Program-made: the position numbers and the translations under genes | Part shown: piece by piece, positions 34,610 through 42,974 of the stretch | How the letters are laid out: each line of letters starts with the position of its first letter | Position numbering within the stretch: the first letter of the stretch is position 1 | Notes under the pieces: model-generated | The model's input: the letters and a program-made list of their open reading frames with translations, nothing else | Told to the model about the DNA's origin: nothing | Databases searched by the model: none | Source: an uncultured Lactobacillus sp. | GTDB taxonomy: Bacteria > Bacillota > Bacilli > Lactobacillales > Lactobacillaceae | Reading direction: 5' to 3' | NCBI RefSeq assembly: GCF_902491705.1 | Contig: NZ_CABUIW010000002.1 | Coordinates: 1 to 64,000 of the forward strand | Length of the DNA stretch: 64,000 nt

Positions 34610-35527
34610 TTATTCTTCGTTCAATGATGAACGGTCGAATGAAGCATCCTTAAGTTCGTCATCGATAGTCTTAGTACCTAACCAACCGATCATTTCCTTC
34701 ATAGCGTCGGTGATAGCTTCAGTACCTGGCAATAACAACTTACGTGGGTCGTAACCCTTGTTAGCCTTGTCTAAGTCCTTGCCAGCTTCGATGTATTCAC
34801 GAGTTGCCTTTTGGAATGCCAATTGGAATTCAGTGTTGATGTTAACCTTAGCGATACCAAGTGAAATAGCCTTCTTAACTTGGTCTTCAGGAATACCTGA
34901 ACCACCGTGAAGTACAAGTGGTTCTTCTGGAACTGCTTCAGCAATTTCCTTAAGACGGTCGAAGTTCAAGCCCTTCCAGCCTTCTGGGTATACACCGTGG
35001 ATGTTACCAATACCACAAGCAAGCTTGTCAACACCAGCAGCAACGAAAGTCTTAGCGTCTTCAACTGATGCTAATTCACCACCGTCAGCACCTTGGTTTT
35101 CACCAATCTTACCAATTTCAGCTTCAACTGAGATACCACGTTCGTGAGCTAACTTAATGATTTCCTTAGTCTTTGCCAAGTTTTCTTCAGTTGGAAGCTT
35201 GTGACCATCAAACATAACTGATGAGTAACCAAGTGCAATACATTCCTTAGCTGATTCGAAGTCACCGTGGTCCAAGTTCAAAATAACTGGAACTGAGATG
35301 TTCATTGAATCCATTTGGTCAGCAACCATGTCCTTAACGAACTTGTAGCCACCCATGTACTTAGCAGCACCAGTTGATACTTGGATCAACAATGGAGTTC
35401 TAGTTTCTTCAGCAGCACGTAATTCTGCACGAGTCCATTCCAAGTTGTTGGTGTTGTATGCACCTACAGCGTAGTGGTTTCTACGAGCATCTTTAAAGAT
35501 TTGATTACCGTTATCAAAATAAGCCAT
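34610..35527 (-). CDS. fba: Fructose-bisphosphate aldolase, class II
   Basis: A 305-residue zinc-dependent glycolytic aldolase, splitting fructose-1,6-bisphosphate. VILNLDHGDFESA has the Zn-binding His and catalytic Asp region (about residues 80-92), SVMFDGHKLPTEEN and VEAEIGKIGENQGADGG add further site residues, and LACGIGNIHGVYP and LVLHGGSGIPEDQV carry the other Zn ligands and the phosphate loop. Strong codon bias (GAA, CCA, GGT-rich) fits very high expression. AGGAGG lies 7-8 bases before the ATG. Its presence fits homofermentative glycolysis. Confidence 0.97.
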   Translation of the reverse strand: MAYFDNGNQIFKDARRNHYAVGAYNTNNLEWTRAELRAAEETRTPLLIQVSTGAAKYMGGYKFVKDMVADQMDSMNISVPVILNLDHGDFESAKECIALGYSSVMFDGHKLPTEENLAKTKEIIKLAHERGISVEAEIGKIGENQGADGGELASVEDAKTFVAAGVDKLACGIGNIHGVYPEGWKGLNFDRLKEIAEAVPEEPLVLHGGSGIPEDQVKKAISLGIAKVNINTEFQLAFQKATREYIEAGKDLDKANKGYDPRKLLLPGTEAITDAMKEMIGWLGTKTIDDELKDASFDRSSLNEE

Positions 35528-35559
35528 TAAAAAATACCTCCTAAATATCTTACAAGCAT

Positions 35560-35589
35560 ATTGTACCTTATTAATTCGATTATGAACAA
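35560..35589 (-). promoter_or_regulatory. fba promoter, with a cre-like half match upstream
   Basis: TTGTTC (35584-35589), 18-base spacer, TACAAT (35560-35565) on the minus strand. Just upstream, TGTAAGCGCTATTT (35600-35613) matches most of the CcpA consensus. Confidence 0.55.
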
Positions 35590-35636
35590 TTTTTCACAAA
35601 ATGTAAGCGCTATTTTTTAAATTTTCATATTTTTGC

Positions 35637-37322
35637 TTACATTTCCTTAGGAGCATTTACGCCTAAAAGTCTGAGTGACTCTGTCAAAACGATTGATGTA
35701 GCTTGAACTAAGGCAAGACGAGCACCAATTTTATCGTCCTTAGTTAAGATCTTCACGTTTGCGTAGTACTTGTTAAATTTCTTAGCTAAATCAAGAGAGA
35801 ACTTAGCAATTACTGAAGGTTCAAACTTTTCACTAGCTCTTGCCACAATTCTTGGGAAGTCTGCTAAGTCTTTGGCTACAGCAAATGCCCAGTCATCATC
35901 AAGAGCTAAATCACTGTCACTTGGCTTTTCACCCATTGCAGCTGCTTTACGTAATACACTTTGAGCACGAGCGTTAGTGTATTGAACGTAAGGACCAGTA
36001 TCGCCTTCAAAACGTACTACTTCTTCTAGGTCAAAGTCGAAGTTATCAAGACGATCGTTCTTCAAATCGTGGAAGACAACAGCACCTACGCCTACATCGT
36101 GAGCTACTTGGTCTTGATCAGCTAAATCAGGGTTCTTTTCTTGGATTTGCTTCTTAGCAAGAGAAACAGCATCCTTTAATACTTGATCAAGGAATACTAC
36201 GTTACCTTTTCTAGTTGATAACTTCTTACCGCCTTGAGTAATTAAACCAAATGGAACGTGGTGAATTTCATCAGCCCAGTCGTAGCCCATCTTTTTAAGT
36301 ACAGTCTTCAATTCAACAAAGTGTTGTGCTTGTTCGTTACCAACAACGTAAAGCATCTTAACGAAGTTGTATTCCTTCATTCTCCATTCAGCAGCAGCCA
36401 AATCACGAGTTAAGTAAATCGAAGTACCGTCTGACTTAACGATAATTGCTGGGTTTTCATCTTCACCCATGTCAACAACTTGAACACCGCGAGATTCGTG
36501 CAAAAGACCTTTTTCCTTTAATTCATCAATTACAGGTTGCATCTTGTCGTTAAAGAATGCTTCACCATTGTATGAATCAAAAGTTACGCCCAATTCCTTG
36601 TAGATACGCTTAAAGTCTTTAAGTGAAACTTCACGGAACCATTTCCATAATTTAACAGCTTCTGGATCGCCATCTTCAAGCTTCTTGAACCATTCACGAC
36701 CTTCATCATCGAGTTCAGGGTTAGTTTCTGCTTCTTTGTGGAATCTTACGTAGTAGTGGAAAAGACTCATGATTGGGTCTTTCTTAACGTCTTCTTCGTT
36801 ACCCCAGTGCTTGTAAGCAGCGATCAACTTACCAAATTGTGTACCATAGTCACCAAGGTAGTTAATATTGATTGGAGTGTAACCAACTTTTTCCATAGTC
36901 TTAGCAATTGAGTTACCAATTACAGTTGAACGAAGGTGACCCATTGACATTGGCTTAGCAATGTTAGGAGAAGACATATCGATTGGAACATTACCTTCAC
37001 CCAATTTTTGATCGCCGTAATGTTCTTTTTCAGCTAAAACATCTTTTAAAGTTGATGAAACTAACTTTTCATGGTCGATAGCAAAGTTAACGTAAGGGCC
37101 AACAGCTTGAATGCTTGCAAAATTGTCGCTGTTTAAGTTTTCAGCAATATCCTTAGCAATGATTGCAGGATTCTTGTGCATAGTCTTAGCCAAAATAAAT
37201 GCTGGGAAAGCGTAGTCACCCATCTTAGCATTCTTTGGACGTTCAATTAATGCAGCAATTTTTTCTTTAGGCAAATCAACTTGACTTGAAACTAAATCAA
37301 CTACTTCGTTTTTAAAGTCCAT
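35637..37322 (-). CDS. argS: Arginyl-tRNA synthetase
   Basis: A 561-residue class I synthetase. It has the N-terminal Arg-tRNA D-loop-recognition domain (residues 1-100), the HIGH-like motif SPNIAKPMSMGHLRST (about 118-133; the GHLR form), the KMSKS-like KKLSTRKGN segment (about 365-373), and the C-terminal DALR anticodon domain, QYTNARAQSVL onward. AGAGGAAG is 3-5 bases from the ATG at 37322, so this start is preferred to the TTG/ATG at 37343. A T-box leader upstream controls it by uncharged tRNA-Arg. Confidence 0.97.
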   Translation of the reverse strand: MDFKNEVVDLVSSQVDLPKEKIAALIERPKNAKMGDYAFPAFILAKTMHKNPAIIAKDIAENLNSDNFASIQAVGPYVNFAIDHEKLVSSTLKDVLAEKEHYGDQKLGEGNVPIDMSSPNIAKPMSMGHLRSTVIGNSIAKTMEKVGYTPININYLGDYGTQFGKLIAAYKHWGNEEDVKKDPIMSLFHYYVRFHKEAETNPELDDEGREWFKKLEDGDPEAVKLWKWFREVSLKDFKRIYKELGVTFDSYNGEAFFNDKMQPVIDELKEKGLLHESRGVQVVDMGEDENPAIIVKSDGTSIYLTRDLAAAEWRMKEYNFVKMLYVVGNEQAQHFVELKTVLKKMGYDWADEIHHVPFGLITQGGKKLSTRKGNVVFLDQVLKDAVSLAKKQIQEKNPDLADQDQVAHDVGVGAVVFHDLKNDRLDNFDFDLEEVVRFEGDTGPYVQYTNARAQSVLRKAAAMGEKPSDSDLALDDDWAFAVAKDLADFPRIVARASEKFEPSVIAKFSLDLAKKFNKYYANVKILTKDDKIGARLALVQATSIVLTESLRLLGVNAPKEM

Positions 37323-37343
37323 TTTCTTCCTCTTTTCAAACAA

Positions 37344-37560
37344 AAAAGCCTATTCCTATTTCTAGAAAGAGACGAGTTACTAACCCGCGGTACCACTCAG
37401 TTTGATACAAAGTATCCGCTTATTTAAATCATTATTTTAATCAGTTAAACACGCCTTCGTTATTCCCTGATATCCAACTTCCACCAACTTGGACTCGCTA
37501 AAAAAGGAAAAATAACTACTACTTTTAACCTACTAGCAAGAATGATTATAACAGGAATAC
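37344..37560 (-). promoter_or_regulatory. T-box riboswitch upstream of argS
   Basis: On the minus strand the leader contains the T-box core AGTGGTACCGCGGG (37384-37397), which pairs with the tRNA acceptor end. A GUC-UC-rich hairpin and T6 run at 37350-37380 forms the terminator just before the argS start. Stem I features (AGCGAG and GGUGGAAG-like loops) lie at about 37460-37500. The specifier codon was not worked out; arginine is inferred from the gene. Confidence 0.82.
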
Positions 37561-37592
37561 CGTAAGCTTACCACCAATTTTCATTAAAATCA

Positions 37593-38267
37593 TTAATGGT
37601 TCTTGATAACTACCTTAGTTCCATTAGGAATATTATCCATGATCCATTTAGAATCAGGTACACTTAAACGAACACAGCCGTGTGAGCCTTGAGTTCTGCC
37701 TAATTTAGATGCTTCTTTTAAATTATAGCTGCCATCGCCTTTAGTAGGCACAGAGTGGAACAAGTAAACATTATCAGGACTCCAGCTAGTCCAATTGTTA
37801 GCTCCTTCATTTAAGTTATAGTTAAAGAAACTGTCGCCTCGGCCGCCTTCAATCGTATAAGTACCAGTTGGCGTTAAAGACTTACCTTTTTTGAAAATGC
37901 CAGCTGTAGACAGCATAGTGTAAATTACCTTGCCTTTTCTTAACAAGTAAGTACGATTACCTTCAAGTGACACACGTAAGGTTAAATCTTTTTCTGTAGG
38001 ACTAATCTTAGGGTGCTTCTTAGTCTCACTCTTCTTATTCCATGTACCTTCTTTTCTTAAGTCTTTAGGATCCTTGTATGGACGGAAAATCTCAGTATTT
38101 GGTTTAGCAGTTTTCTTAGTTTTTTTCTTTGATTTTGTAGTCTTGCTTTGCGTAGTAGCTGCTTCTTGTGAGACATCGGATTTTGGTGCACAAACCTTAG
38201 CCAAACCGATGATTGCACCAAATGCTAGTACAATACTCGCTACTCCAATAATAATGTTTTTCTTCAT
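37593..38267 (-). CDS. L,D-transpeptidase (YkuD domain)
   Basis: A 224-residue secreted/membrane-anchored enzyme with a hydrophobic N-terminus (IIIGVASIVLAFGAIIGLA), a Lys/Thr-rich linker (about residues 40-70), and a C-terminal YkuD domain. The catalytic motif is HSVPTKGDGSYNL followed by GSHGCVRLSVPD, with the Cys nucleophile in SHGCVR (about residue 199). These enzymes form 3-3 crosslinks in peptidoglycan or modify it. The gene is monocistronic with the dacA-nnrD terminator upstream. Confidence 0.9.
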   Translation of the reverse strand: MKKNIIIGVASIVLAFGAIIGLAKVCAPKSDVSQEAATTQSKTTKSKKKTKKTAKPNTEIFRPYKDPKDLRKEGTWNKKSETKKHPKISPTEKDLTLRVSLEGNRTYLLRKGKVIYTMLSTAGIFKKGKSLTPTGTYTIEGGRGDSFFNYNLNEGANNWTSWSPDNVYLFHSVPTKGDGSYNLKEASKLGRTQGSHGCVRLSVPDSKWIMDNIPNGTKVVIKNH

Positions 38268-38344
38268 AAATATGTTAATCTTCTTTTTTCAAAATAATTA
38301 TCACTATTATAGTTAATGCTTTGCGTATATCAAAGCATAACGCT

Positions 38345-38371
38345 AAAAAACATCCCTTCACGGGATGCTTA
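38345..38371 (-). terminator. Terminator after dacA-nnrD
   Basis: On the minus strand GCATCCCGTGAAGGGATG hairpin (ATCCC/GGGAT) is followed by T6. It ends the dacA-nnrD operon before the L,D-transpeptidase gene. Confidence 0.88.
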
Positions 38372-38398
38372 TTCTTACTATATAAAAGTTTAACATTT

Positions 38399-39247
38399 TT
38401 ATGCTAATTCTGAATACTTTTTCATCAATTTAGGCAATACTTTAGAAACTTCTGTTGGTCTTACAACGTAGTTGTCTTTGTTGATTAAATCACCGGCTAA
38501 AGAATGGATGTAAACTGCTGCTAAAACAGTGTCCACGCTTGGTCCAAATTGGGCAATGAATCCGCCAATAATGCCAGCAAGCGTATCACCCATTCCACCA
38601 GTTGCCATACCTGGATTGCCTATTGGGTTAACGAAAATTTGACCTTTGCCATCATAGATATGAGTGTGGTTGGATTTTAAAACTAGCATAGCATTACTAT
38701 CAGGGATCAATTGATTTAAAGCACCAATATTAGCACTATCTGTTTGAAATGGGATACGGATTTGACTAAGTCTTTGCCATTCCATTTGGTGAGGCGTAAG
38801 AATCAAATGACCTGCATTAGTCGGCAAAAGCGACTTATCTTCACTGATTAAATCTAAGGCACTTGCATCTAAGACGACTGTTTGCTTTTCTGAAGTACAT
38901 CTTCTTAGAATAACCATAATTTGCTTAGCTAAATCTGACATTCCAAGACCAGGTCCGCAAACTACAACGTCCATGTTCTTAATCAAATCAGCTAGTTTAG
39001 CATCCCGCCAATCAATAAACATTGCTTCAGGTAAACGTGCATGAAGCGCAGTCAAATTAACGGGGTGAGTTGCTACAGCGGTAAGACCTGCACCACTGTT
39101 TACTGCTCCTGAAGTCGACATAATAATGGCGCCACCATAGTTTTCACTACCGCCAATCAAAAGAATTCGACCATAATTGCCTTTATGCGTATCGCTTGAT
39201 CTCTTCTTAATAACTTTCTTTAATATCGCTTCAGTAATTTCCGTCAT
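38399..39247 (-). CDS. nnrD: ADP-dependent (S)-NAD(P)H-hydrate dehydratase NnrD
   Basis: A 282-residue repair enzyme of the carbohydrate-kinase/ribokinase fold that restores damaged NAD(P)H hydrates. Marks are RILLIGGSENYGGAIIMST (about residues 28-46), VVVCGPGLGMS, LILTPHQMEWQRL and NPIGNPGMATGGMGDTLAG, whose GMGDTLAG is the ATP/ADP-binding signature. It begins 2 bases before the dacA stop, so is cotranscribed. The usual partner, the epimerase NnrE domain, is not fused here. Confidence 0.93.
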   Translation of the reverse strand: MTEITEAILKKVIKKRSSDTHKGNYGRILLIGGSENYGGAIIMSTSGAVNSGAGLTAVATHPVNLTALHARLPEAMFIDWRDAKLADLIKNMDVVVCGPGLGMSDLAKQIMVILRRCTSEKQTVVLDASALDLISEDKSLLPTNAGHLILTPHQMEWQRLSQIRIPFQTDSANIGALNQLIPDSNAMLVLKSNHTHIYDGKGQIFVNPIGNPGMATGGMGDTLAGIIGGFIAQFGPSVDTVLAAVYIHSLAGDLINKDNYVVRPTEVSKVLPKLMKKYSELA

Positions 39248-39248
39248 T

Positions 39249-40550
39249 TTATCTGCCTCCGAAAATCCAGCGCCAAATTCTTACAAAGAAGTTTACTTTG
39301 CCATTAGCTGATAAAGCCTTGGCCTTAACATTCATACCATTAGGGTTAGACAAAGAAACAATCTTTTCACTGCCAGACTTAAATTGGTAATTGCCAATTG
39401 TTTGATCCTTAGTAATTGGAGCTTCGATTGTCTTTTTATCTAAGCTTGCTACTAGTGTCTTGCCATCTGCAGGATCCCAAATAGTAGTTCTATCCTTTAA
39501 GCCCAAGTTAGTAGTAGCATTATCACCATCAGTAACCTTGATTGATTTAGCACCATTCATTTGACTGCCTGCAGTCATAGTAACTGGACGATACTTGTTA
39601 AAGATAAAGTTCATCAACTTTTTGGTTTGAATGAAACGTGATGGATCAGTGCCGTCCTGGTGACGTGCACCCATAACTACGGTGATTAAGCGTGCACCAC
39701 TATGTTCAACAGTACCGATAAAACATGCACCTGCCGCATCAGTAGTACCGGTCTTTAAACCATCAACTGGGTAAGCCTTGTCGTATTGAGAAAGACCCTT
39801 AAGCATCCAGTTGAAGTTAGCCATCTTTGTGGTCTTATTGCCATCTTTAAAATCTAAGTGAGCAAGCTTAGTTGTATCTAAGACTTCTGGGAAGTCCTTA
39901 ATCAAATTTTGACCGACAATAGCCATGTCTTTAGCTGACATAGTATTTTCAGCGTTTTTGTTAACGCCAGGGTAAGCATCCTTACCTAAATTACCGTTAG
40001 GTAAACCACAAGCGGTGTAAATCTTGGCATCTTCAATGCCCCACTTCTTAACTTGCTGACGCATTTGATTAATGAAAGCTTTTTGTGAACCAGCAATAGT
40101 TTGACCCAAAAGCATTGCGGCACCATTGGCTGATTCAATTAATGTAGCTTGGTAAAGTTGTCTAATAGTGTAAGAATGACCCATTTTAAGTGGAACATTT
40201 GAGTATTCTGCGTTATTAGCAACCTTTACGATTGGGGCAGTTGGCTTTACCTTTTGATCCCATGACAACTTTTTATCCTTGATTGCTTGTAAAGTTAAAT
40301 AAACAGTTACTAATTTAGTCATTGAAGCAATTGGCAAAGTTTTAGCTGCATTTTTTGCATATAAAATTTGTCCAGAATTACTGTCGATTGCAATGGCAGA
40401 TTTAACATTTAAATTAAGTTGATCAGCTTGGTAGCTGCTAGTATTATCTGCATGAACCGGTGTAGTAAAAACTGCACTACATGAAATCAATGAAACTGCA
40501 GCAACAAAGCTAATAAAAGCTCGTTTTATCTTCTTATTACTAAAAAACAT
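39249..40550 (-). CDS. dacA: D-alanyl-D-alanine carboxypeptidase (PBP5-type)
   Basis: A 433-residue low-molecular-weight penicillin-binding protein. The N-terminal signal peptide (about residues 1-34, ending HADNT) targets export. The active-site Ser is in ASMTK (SxxK, about residues 76-80). The second motif is SANGA rather than SGN (about 140-144), and KTGTTDAAG is the KTG box. The C-terminal domain (about 320-400) is the PBP5 beta region, and the last 15 residues (VNFFVRIWRWIFGGR) form an amphipathic membrane anchor. It trims D-Ala from pentapeptides. A tRNA-Leu gene lies upstream on the other strand. Confidence 0.95.
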   Translation of the reverse strand: MFFSNKKIKRAFISFVAAVSLISCSAVFTTPVHADNTSSYQADQLNLNVKSAIAIDSNSGQILYAKNAAKTLPIASMTKLVTVYLTLQAIKDKKLSWDQKVKPTAPIVKVANNAEYSNVPLKMGHSYTIRQLYQATLIESANGAAMLLGQTIAGSQKAFINQMRQQVKKWGIEDAKIYTACGLPNGNLGKDAYPGVNKNAENTMSAKDMAIVGQNLIKDFPEVLDTTKLAHLDFKDGNKTTKMANFNWMLKGLSQYDKAYPVDGLKTGTTDAAGACFIGTVEHSGARLITVVMGARHQDGTDPSRFIQTKKLMNFIFNKYRPVTMTAGSQMNGAKSIKVTDGDNATTNLGLKDRTTIWDPADGKTLVASLDKKTIEAPITKDQTIGNYQFKSGSEKIVSLSNPNGMNVKAKALSANGKVNFFVRIWRWIFGGR

Positions 40551-40598
40551 GAAATTCCATCCTTTTGCATAATAAAGTATATTTATGCTTACATTTTA

Positions 40599-40619
40599 CC
40601 AAATATTTGGTATTATAAT
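40599..40619 (+). promoter_or_regulatory. 14-bp palindrome and -10 box between dacA and tRNA-Leu
   Basis: ACCAAATATTTGGT (40599-40612) is a perfect palindrome. It is followed by TATAAT (40614-40619), 20 bases before the tRNA 5' end. The -10 likely serves the tRNA gene; the palindrome may be part of the divergent promoter area. Confidence 0.4.
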
Positions 40620-40638
40620 TCATGTACATGAGAAAAAT

Positions 40639-40722
40639 GCCCGCTTGGCGGAATTGGCAGACGCGCAGCGTTCAGGTCGCTGTTCAGGTGACTGAGTGAA
40701 GGTTCGAATCCTTTAGCGGGCA
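40639..40722 (+). tRNA. tRNA-Leu (anticodon CAG)
   Basis: 84 bases with acceptor arms GCCCGCT/AGCGGGC plus discriminator A, D-arm GGCGGAATTGGCAGACGC, anticodon stem CAGCG/CGCTG around loop TTCAGGT (anticodon CAG), long variable arm and T-arm GGTTCGAATCC. CCA is not encoded. The long variable loop is typical of tRNA-Leu. The gene is the likely attachment site of the adjoining prophage. Confidence 0.95.
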
Positions 40723-40795
40723 TCGAATTATACGAAATATGTTGATATATCAACATTAGATTTAATATTGTGCATCATTTGTGCAACAAAAAAAT
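40705..40795. other. Prophage right-end junction (putative attachment region)
   Basis: Past the tRNA 3' end, sequence changes to prophage. ATGTTGATATATCAACAT (40739-40756) is a perfect 18-bp palindrome, and two near-identical TTGTGCA boxes occur at about 40768-40785. Such direct repeats recall integrase arm-type sites. The att core should be in the tRNA 3' part; the second copy would be beyond 64 kb. Confidence 0.5.
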
Positions 40796-40831
40796 AAGCC
40801 ACCCTAGAAATTTAATTCTAGAGTGGCTTTT
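40796..40831. terminator. Terminator at the end of the prophage lysis operon
   Basis: AAGCCACCCTAGAA/TTCTAGAGTGGCTT stem of 14 bp, with the minus strand running into TTATTTTTTTG. A second smaller dyad (GAGGTG/CACCTC) at 40845-40861 with a T6 run on the plus strand stands next to it. Confidence 0.85.
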
Positions 40832-40868
40832 AAAATAGATTTAGAGGAGGTGGTTTTTCACCTCTTTT

Positions 40869-41747
40869 TTATTTAATTTTACCTAATAATTTATTATTTT
40901 TATCTCTTGCAACAATATAACCATAACCTTTAGATCTAGGTTGTCTTAGCCATAATCTTTTAGGTCCTTGAAGAGTTGCATCAAACTTAATTATACTACC
41001 TTTCTTTAATAGTGCAATTGAAGGTGAATCAATATGAGGACTTTCATGAAGATGTAAATCTTCACCTAATGTGAAAGTACCACTTTTCTTCACCCATCCT
41101 GATTTTTTAGCAGTTGCTTTAGCCTTACCAGGATTAAAAAGCTTAATAGCATTTTCAGTAACACTAATTGATCCATCTACTTTATAACCAAGTAAATTAT
41201 CAGTGTATTGCCATAAGTCTACATAGTTAGCACTTGGAAAGTAATTGAAATCTGGTTTCTTATCTGCGGCTTTTCCGTTTGATAATGGATAAGAAGCTAA
41301 CCAGAAAAAGTCCATGTATGGCTTAATCTTTTTTAAATCAAAGTTTGGTAATAAATATTTATAAGTGTAAAAGCCAGTCTTATAACCGGCCTTCTTAACT
41401 TCTTTCAAAAATGCAATTATTGAACTAGTAGGCATATTAGCTACTTCAGCATCAAGAATCATTAGAGCACCTTTTTGAAGGTTAACTACTTTCTTTGTAT
41501 TAGCAATAAAACATTTAGCTTCAGAAGCCGCTTTAGCATCATTATGGAATTGACCAAAATGATAGAAAGCAAAACCTTTAACACCACCTGTAGCCGCACG
41601 ATTAATCAATTGATTAGCAACCGGATTTACATAATTGGTGTTTTCAGTAATTTTAACAATTGCATATTTAGCACCAATCTTCTTGTAATCTGATGCTGTT
41701 AAGCTAGATTGATAGCTAGCTAAGTCAATTACAATTTCTCTACTCAT
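40869..41747 (-). CDS. Prophage endolysin, GH25 lysozyme with C-terminal SH3 domain
   Basis: A 292-residue cell-wall hydrolase that cuts MurNAc-GlcNAc bonds for host lysis. The GH25 core has IVIDLASYQSS near the start, YAIVKITENTNYVNP, LMILDAEV with the catalytic Asp/Glu pair (about residues 97-104), and DLWQYTDN near its end. After a short linker, the last 75 residues (GWVKKSGTFTLGEDLHLHES onward) form a bacterial SH3-like wall-binding domain. GGAGG lies 9 bases before the ATG at 41747. An upstream start at 41789 would overlap the holin gene and lacks a ribosome site. Confidence 0.93.
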   Translation of the reverse strand: MSREIVIDLASYQSSLTASDYKKIGAKYAIVKITENTNYVNPVANQLINRAATGGVKGFAFYHFGQFHNDAKAASEAKCFIANTKKVVNLQKGALMILDAEVANMPTSSIIAFLKEVKKAGYKTGFYTYKYLLPNFDLKKIKPYMDFFWLASYPLSNGKAADKKPDFNYFPSANYVDLWQYTDNLLGYKVDGSISVTENAIKLFNPGKAKATAKKSGWVKKSGTFTLGEDLHLHESPHIDSPSIALLKKGSIIKFDATLQGPKRLWLRQPRSKGYGYIVARDKNNKLLGKIK

Positions 41748-41748
41748 T

Positions 41749-42078
41749 TTATTTATCCTCCGTATGCCGTTCATTAACTGCATTCTCAATAAAACCTGCA
41801 GCTACATTAGGATTTTCTGCTACTGTTTTAGCGACTTCACCCTTTTTACCATCAAGAGCAGTTCTTAAATCTTCAGTAGCTTCAGTCTTTTTCTCTTTTC
41901 CTGATCCTTTAAGTGAATCATGTTGAGCAACAATCATGTTAGCTAAATCAGCGATATCTTCCATCGTGAGTGGCTTCTTCTCTTTATAAACCTTTTCAAT
42001 CAATGAAATAATCATTGCAATCATCACAATAAAAACAGCCACTGTTGTGGCTACATCAAATACATTCAAGCTATTCAT
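41749..42078 (-). CDS. Prophage holin, LLH (phage LL-H) type
   Basis: A 109-residue protein with one N-terminal membrane span (VATTVAVFIVMIAMIISLIE, about residues 8-27) and a long charged, mostly helical C-terminal part. This matches the LL-H holin family (Holin_LLH). It is the gene just upstream of the endolysin, 1 base between them, as in other lactobacillar phages. The preceding 84-residue span-plus-coil protein could be its partner or the real holin; assignment within the pair is not certain. Confidence 0.75.
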   Translation of the reverse strand: MNSLNVFDVATTVAVFIVMIAMIISLIEKVYKEKKPLTMEDIADLANMIVAQHDSLKGSGKEKKTEATEDLRTALDGKKGEVAKTVAENPNVAAGFIENAVNERHTEDK

Positions 42079-42325
42079 CTTTTTTCTCCTTTAATTTAAG
42101 TTTTGCTACCTGGTCTTTTAACTGTCGGTTTTGATCCCTTAACTTATCAATTTCATCTTCAGCAGATATCCATCTATTAAAGAAATCATCTGTATCACGT
42201 TTTTCTTTTTCATCCTTATGTTTTATGTACCACTGAAGTGCACCAATCAAGATGGAAAATATACTTCCAAGAGCGCCGGACGTGAAAATTAACATCCAGT
42301 CTGAATTTTGCACAACGGCACTCAC
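42071..42325 (-). CDS. Small prophage membrane protein, span plus coiled coil (lysis module)
   Basis: An 84-residue protein with one hydrophobic segment (MLIFTSGALGSIFSILIGAL, about residues 11-30) followed by a basic/acidic coiled-coil tail (DEIDKLRDQNRQLKDQVAKL). Similar proteins (BhlA/YhcH-like) stand beside holins in other phages. It overlaps the holin start by 8 bases and probably participates in lysis control or timing. Function is inferred from context only. Confidence 0.65.
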   Translation of the reverse strand: MSAVVQNSDWMLIFTSGALGSIFSILIGALQWYIKHKDEKEKRDTDDFFNRWISAEDEIDKLRDQNRQLKDQVAKLKLKEKKDE

Positions 42326-42808
42326 CTACTCTCTTTTAGTTTTTTTATCACGTTCTTCCAATTTTTCTTCTAATTTCACATCAAGCTTATTCTTATGATT
42401 ATTCTTATGATTAGATGCCGTATTATTATCAATAATATAGAAATTGATCAGTAACATGAAAATTAAAGTAATACTATAATCAAGCATGTGAATATTATGA
42501 AAAACAATACCATGTGCAAATTCTAGAAAGCCAGTAAAGCCTAAGAATCCACATGCTGAAAGAAGCCAAATAATATTAGCTTTAGATGAAAATTCTTTTT
42601 GAATTGCTACATAAATCAAGCCTAAACCAGTAAACAAAGCCCAAGAGCCTACAAAGTCGGAATTATAAAAAGGTGCCATGTTTGGTGGCCACGAATAATA
42701 ATTATCACTAAAGATAAGAATTAATCCGTTACTAACCAGATAAGCACCCATAATAATATGCAAAAGATGATTAGTTAGCCTCGGCAGTAGCCTTTTTATC
42801 CTTTTCAT
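42326..42808 (-). CDS. Prophage membrane protein of unknown function (lysis module)
   Basis: About 160 residues with four probable spans: LLHIIMGAYLVSNGLILIFS, GSWALFTGLGLIYVAI, IIWLLSACGFLGFTGFLEFA and LDYSITLIFMLLINFYII. The C-terminal 35 residues are highly charged. The start at 42808 follows a GGTG six to seven bases upstream and overlaps the XkdX-type gene by 38 bases; the frame is open to 42865 but without a better site. I do not recognise a family. Confidence 0.6.
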   Translation of the reverse strand: MKRIKRLLPRLTNHLLHIIMGAYLVSNGLILIFSDNYYSWPPNMAPFYNSDFVGSWALFTGLGLIYVAIQKEFSSKANIIWLLSACGFLGFTGFLEFAHGIVFHNIHMLDYSITLIFMLLINFYIIDNNTASNHKNNHKNKLDVKLEEKLEERDKKTKRE

Positions 42809-42974
42809 ATTTTTCACCTGTTGCTTCTTCATAGTAGCTTTCCGGTAAGGTGCCATTTGAAACACGTTCTGCTAATTTTTCTTTAGTAGTCCACCCCCAT
42901 TTGTAATACTGCACTGCTCTTTCATAAACAGGAGTTGGATCAATTGGTTTAAAGTTAAATTTGAAGTTAAACAT
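42771..42974 (-). CDS. XkdX-family small prophage protein
   Basis: A 67-residue protein with the short two-helix XkdX pattern: VYERAVQYYKWGWTTKEKLA, then a turn NGTLPESYYEEATGEKY. XkdX occurs next to XkdW/XkdV-like genes in PBSX-type phages; its role is unknown. The stop of the previous gene and its ATG overlap (ATGA-like). Confidence 0.75.
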   Translation of the reverse strand: MFNFKFNFKPIDPTPVYERAVQYYKWGWTTKEKLAERVSNGTLPESYYEEATGEKYEKDKKATAEAN

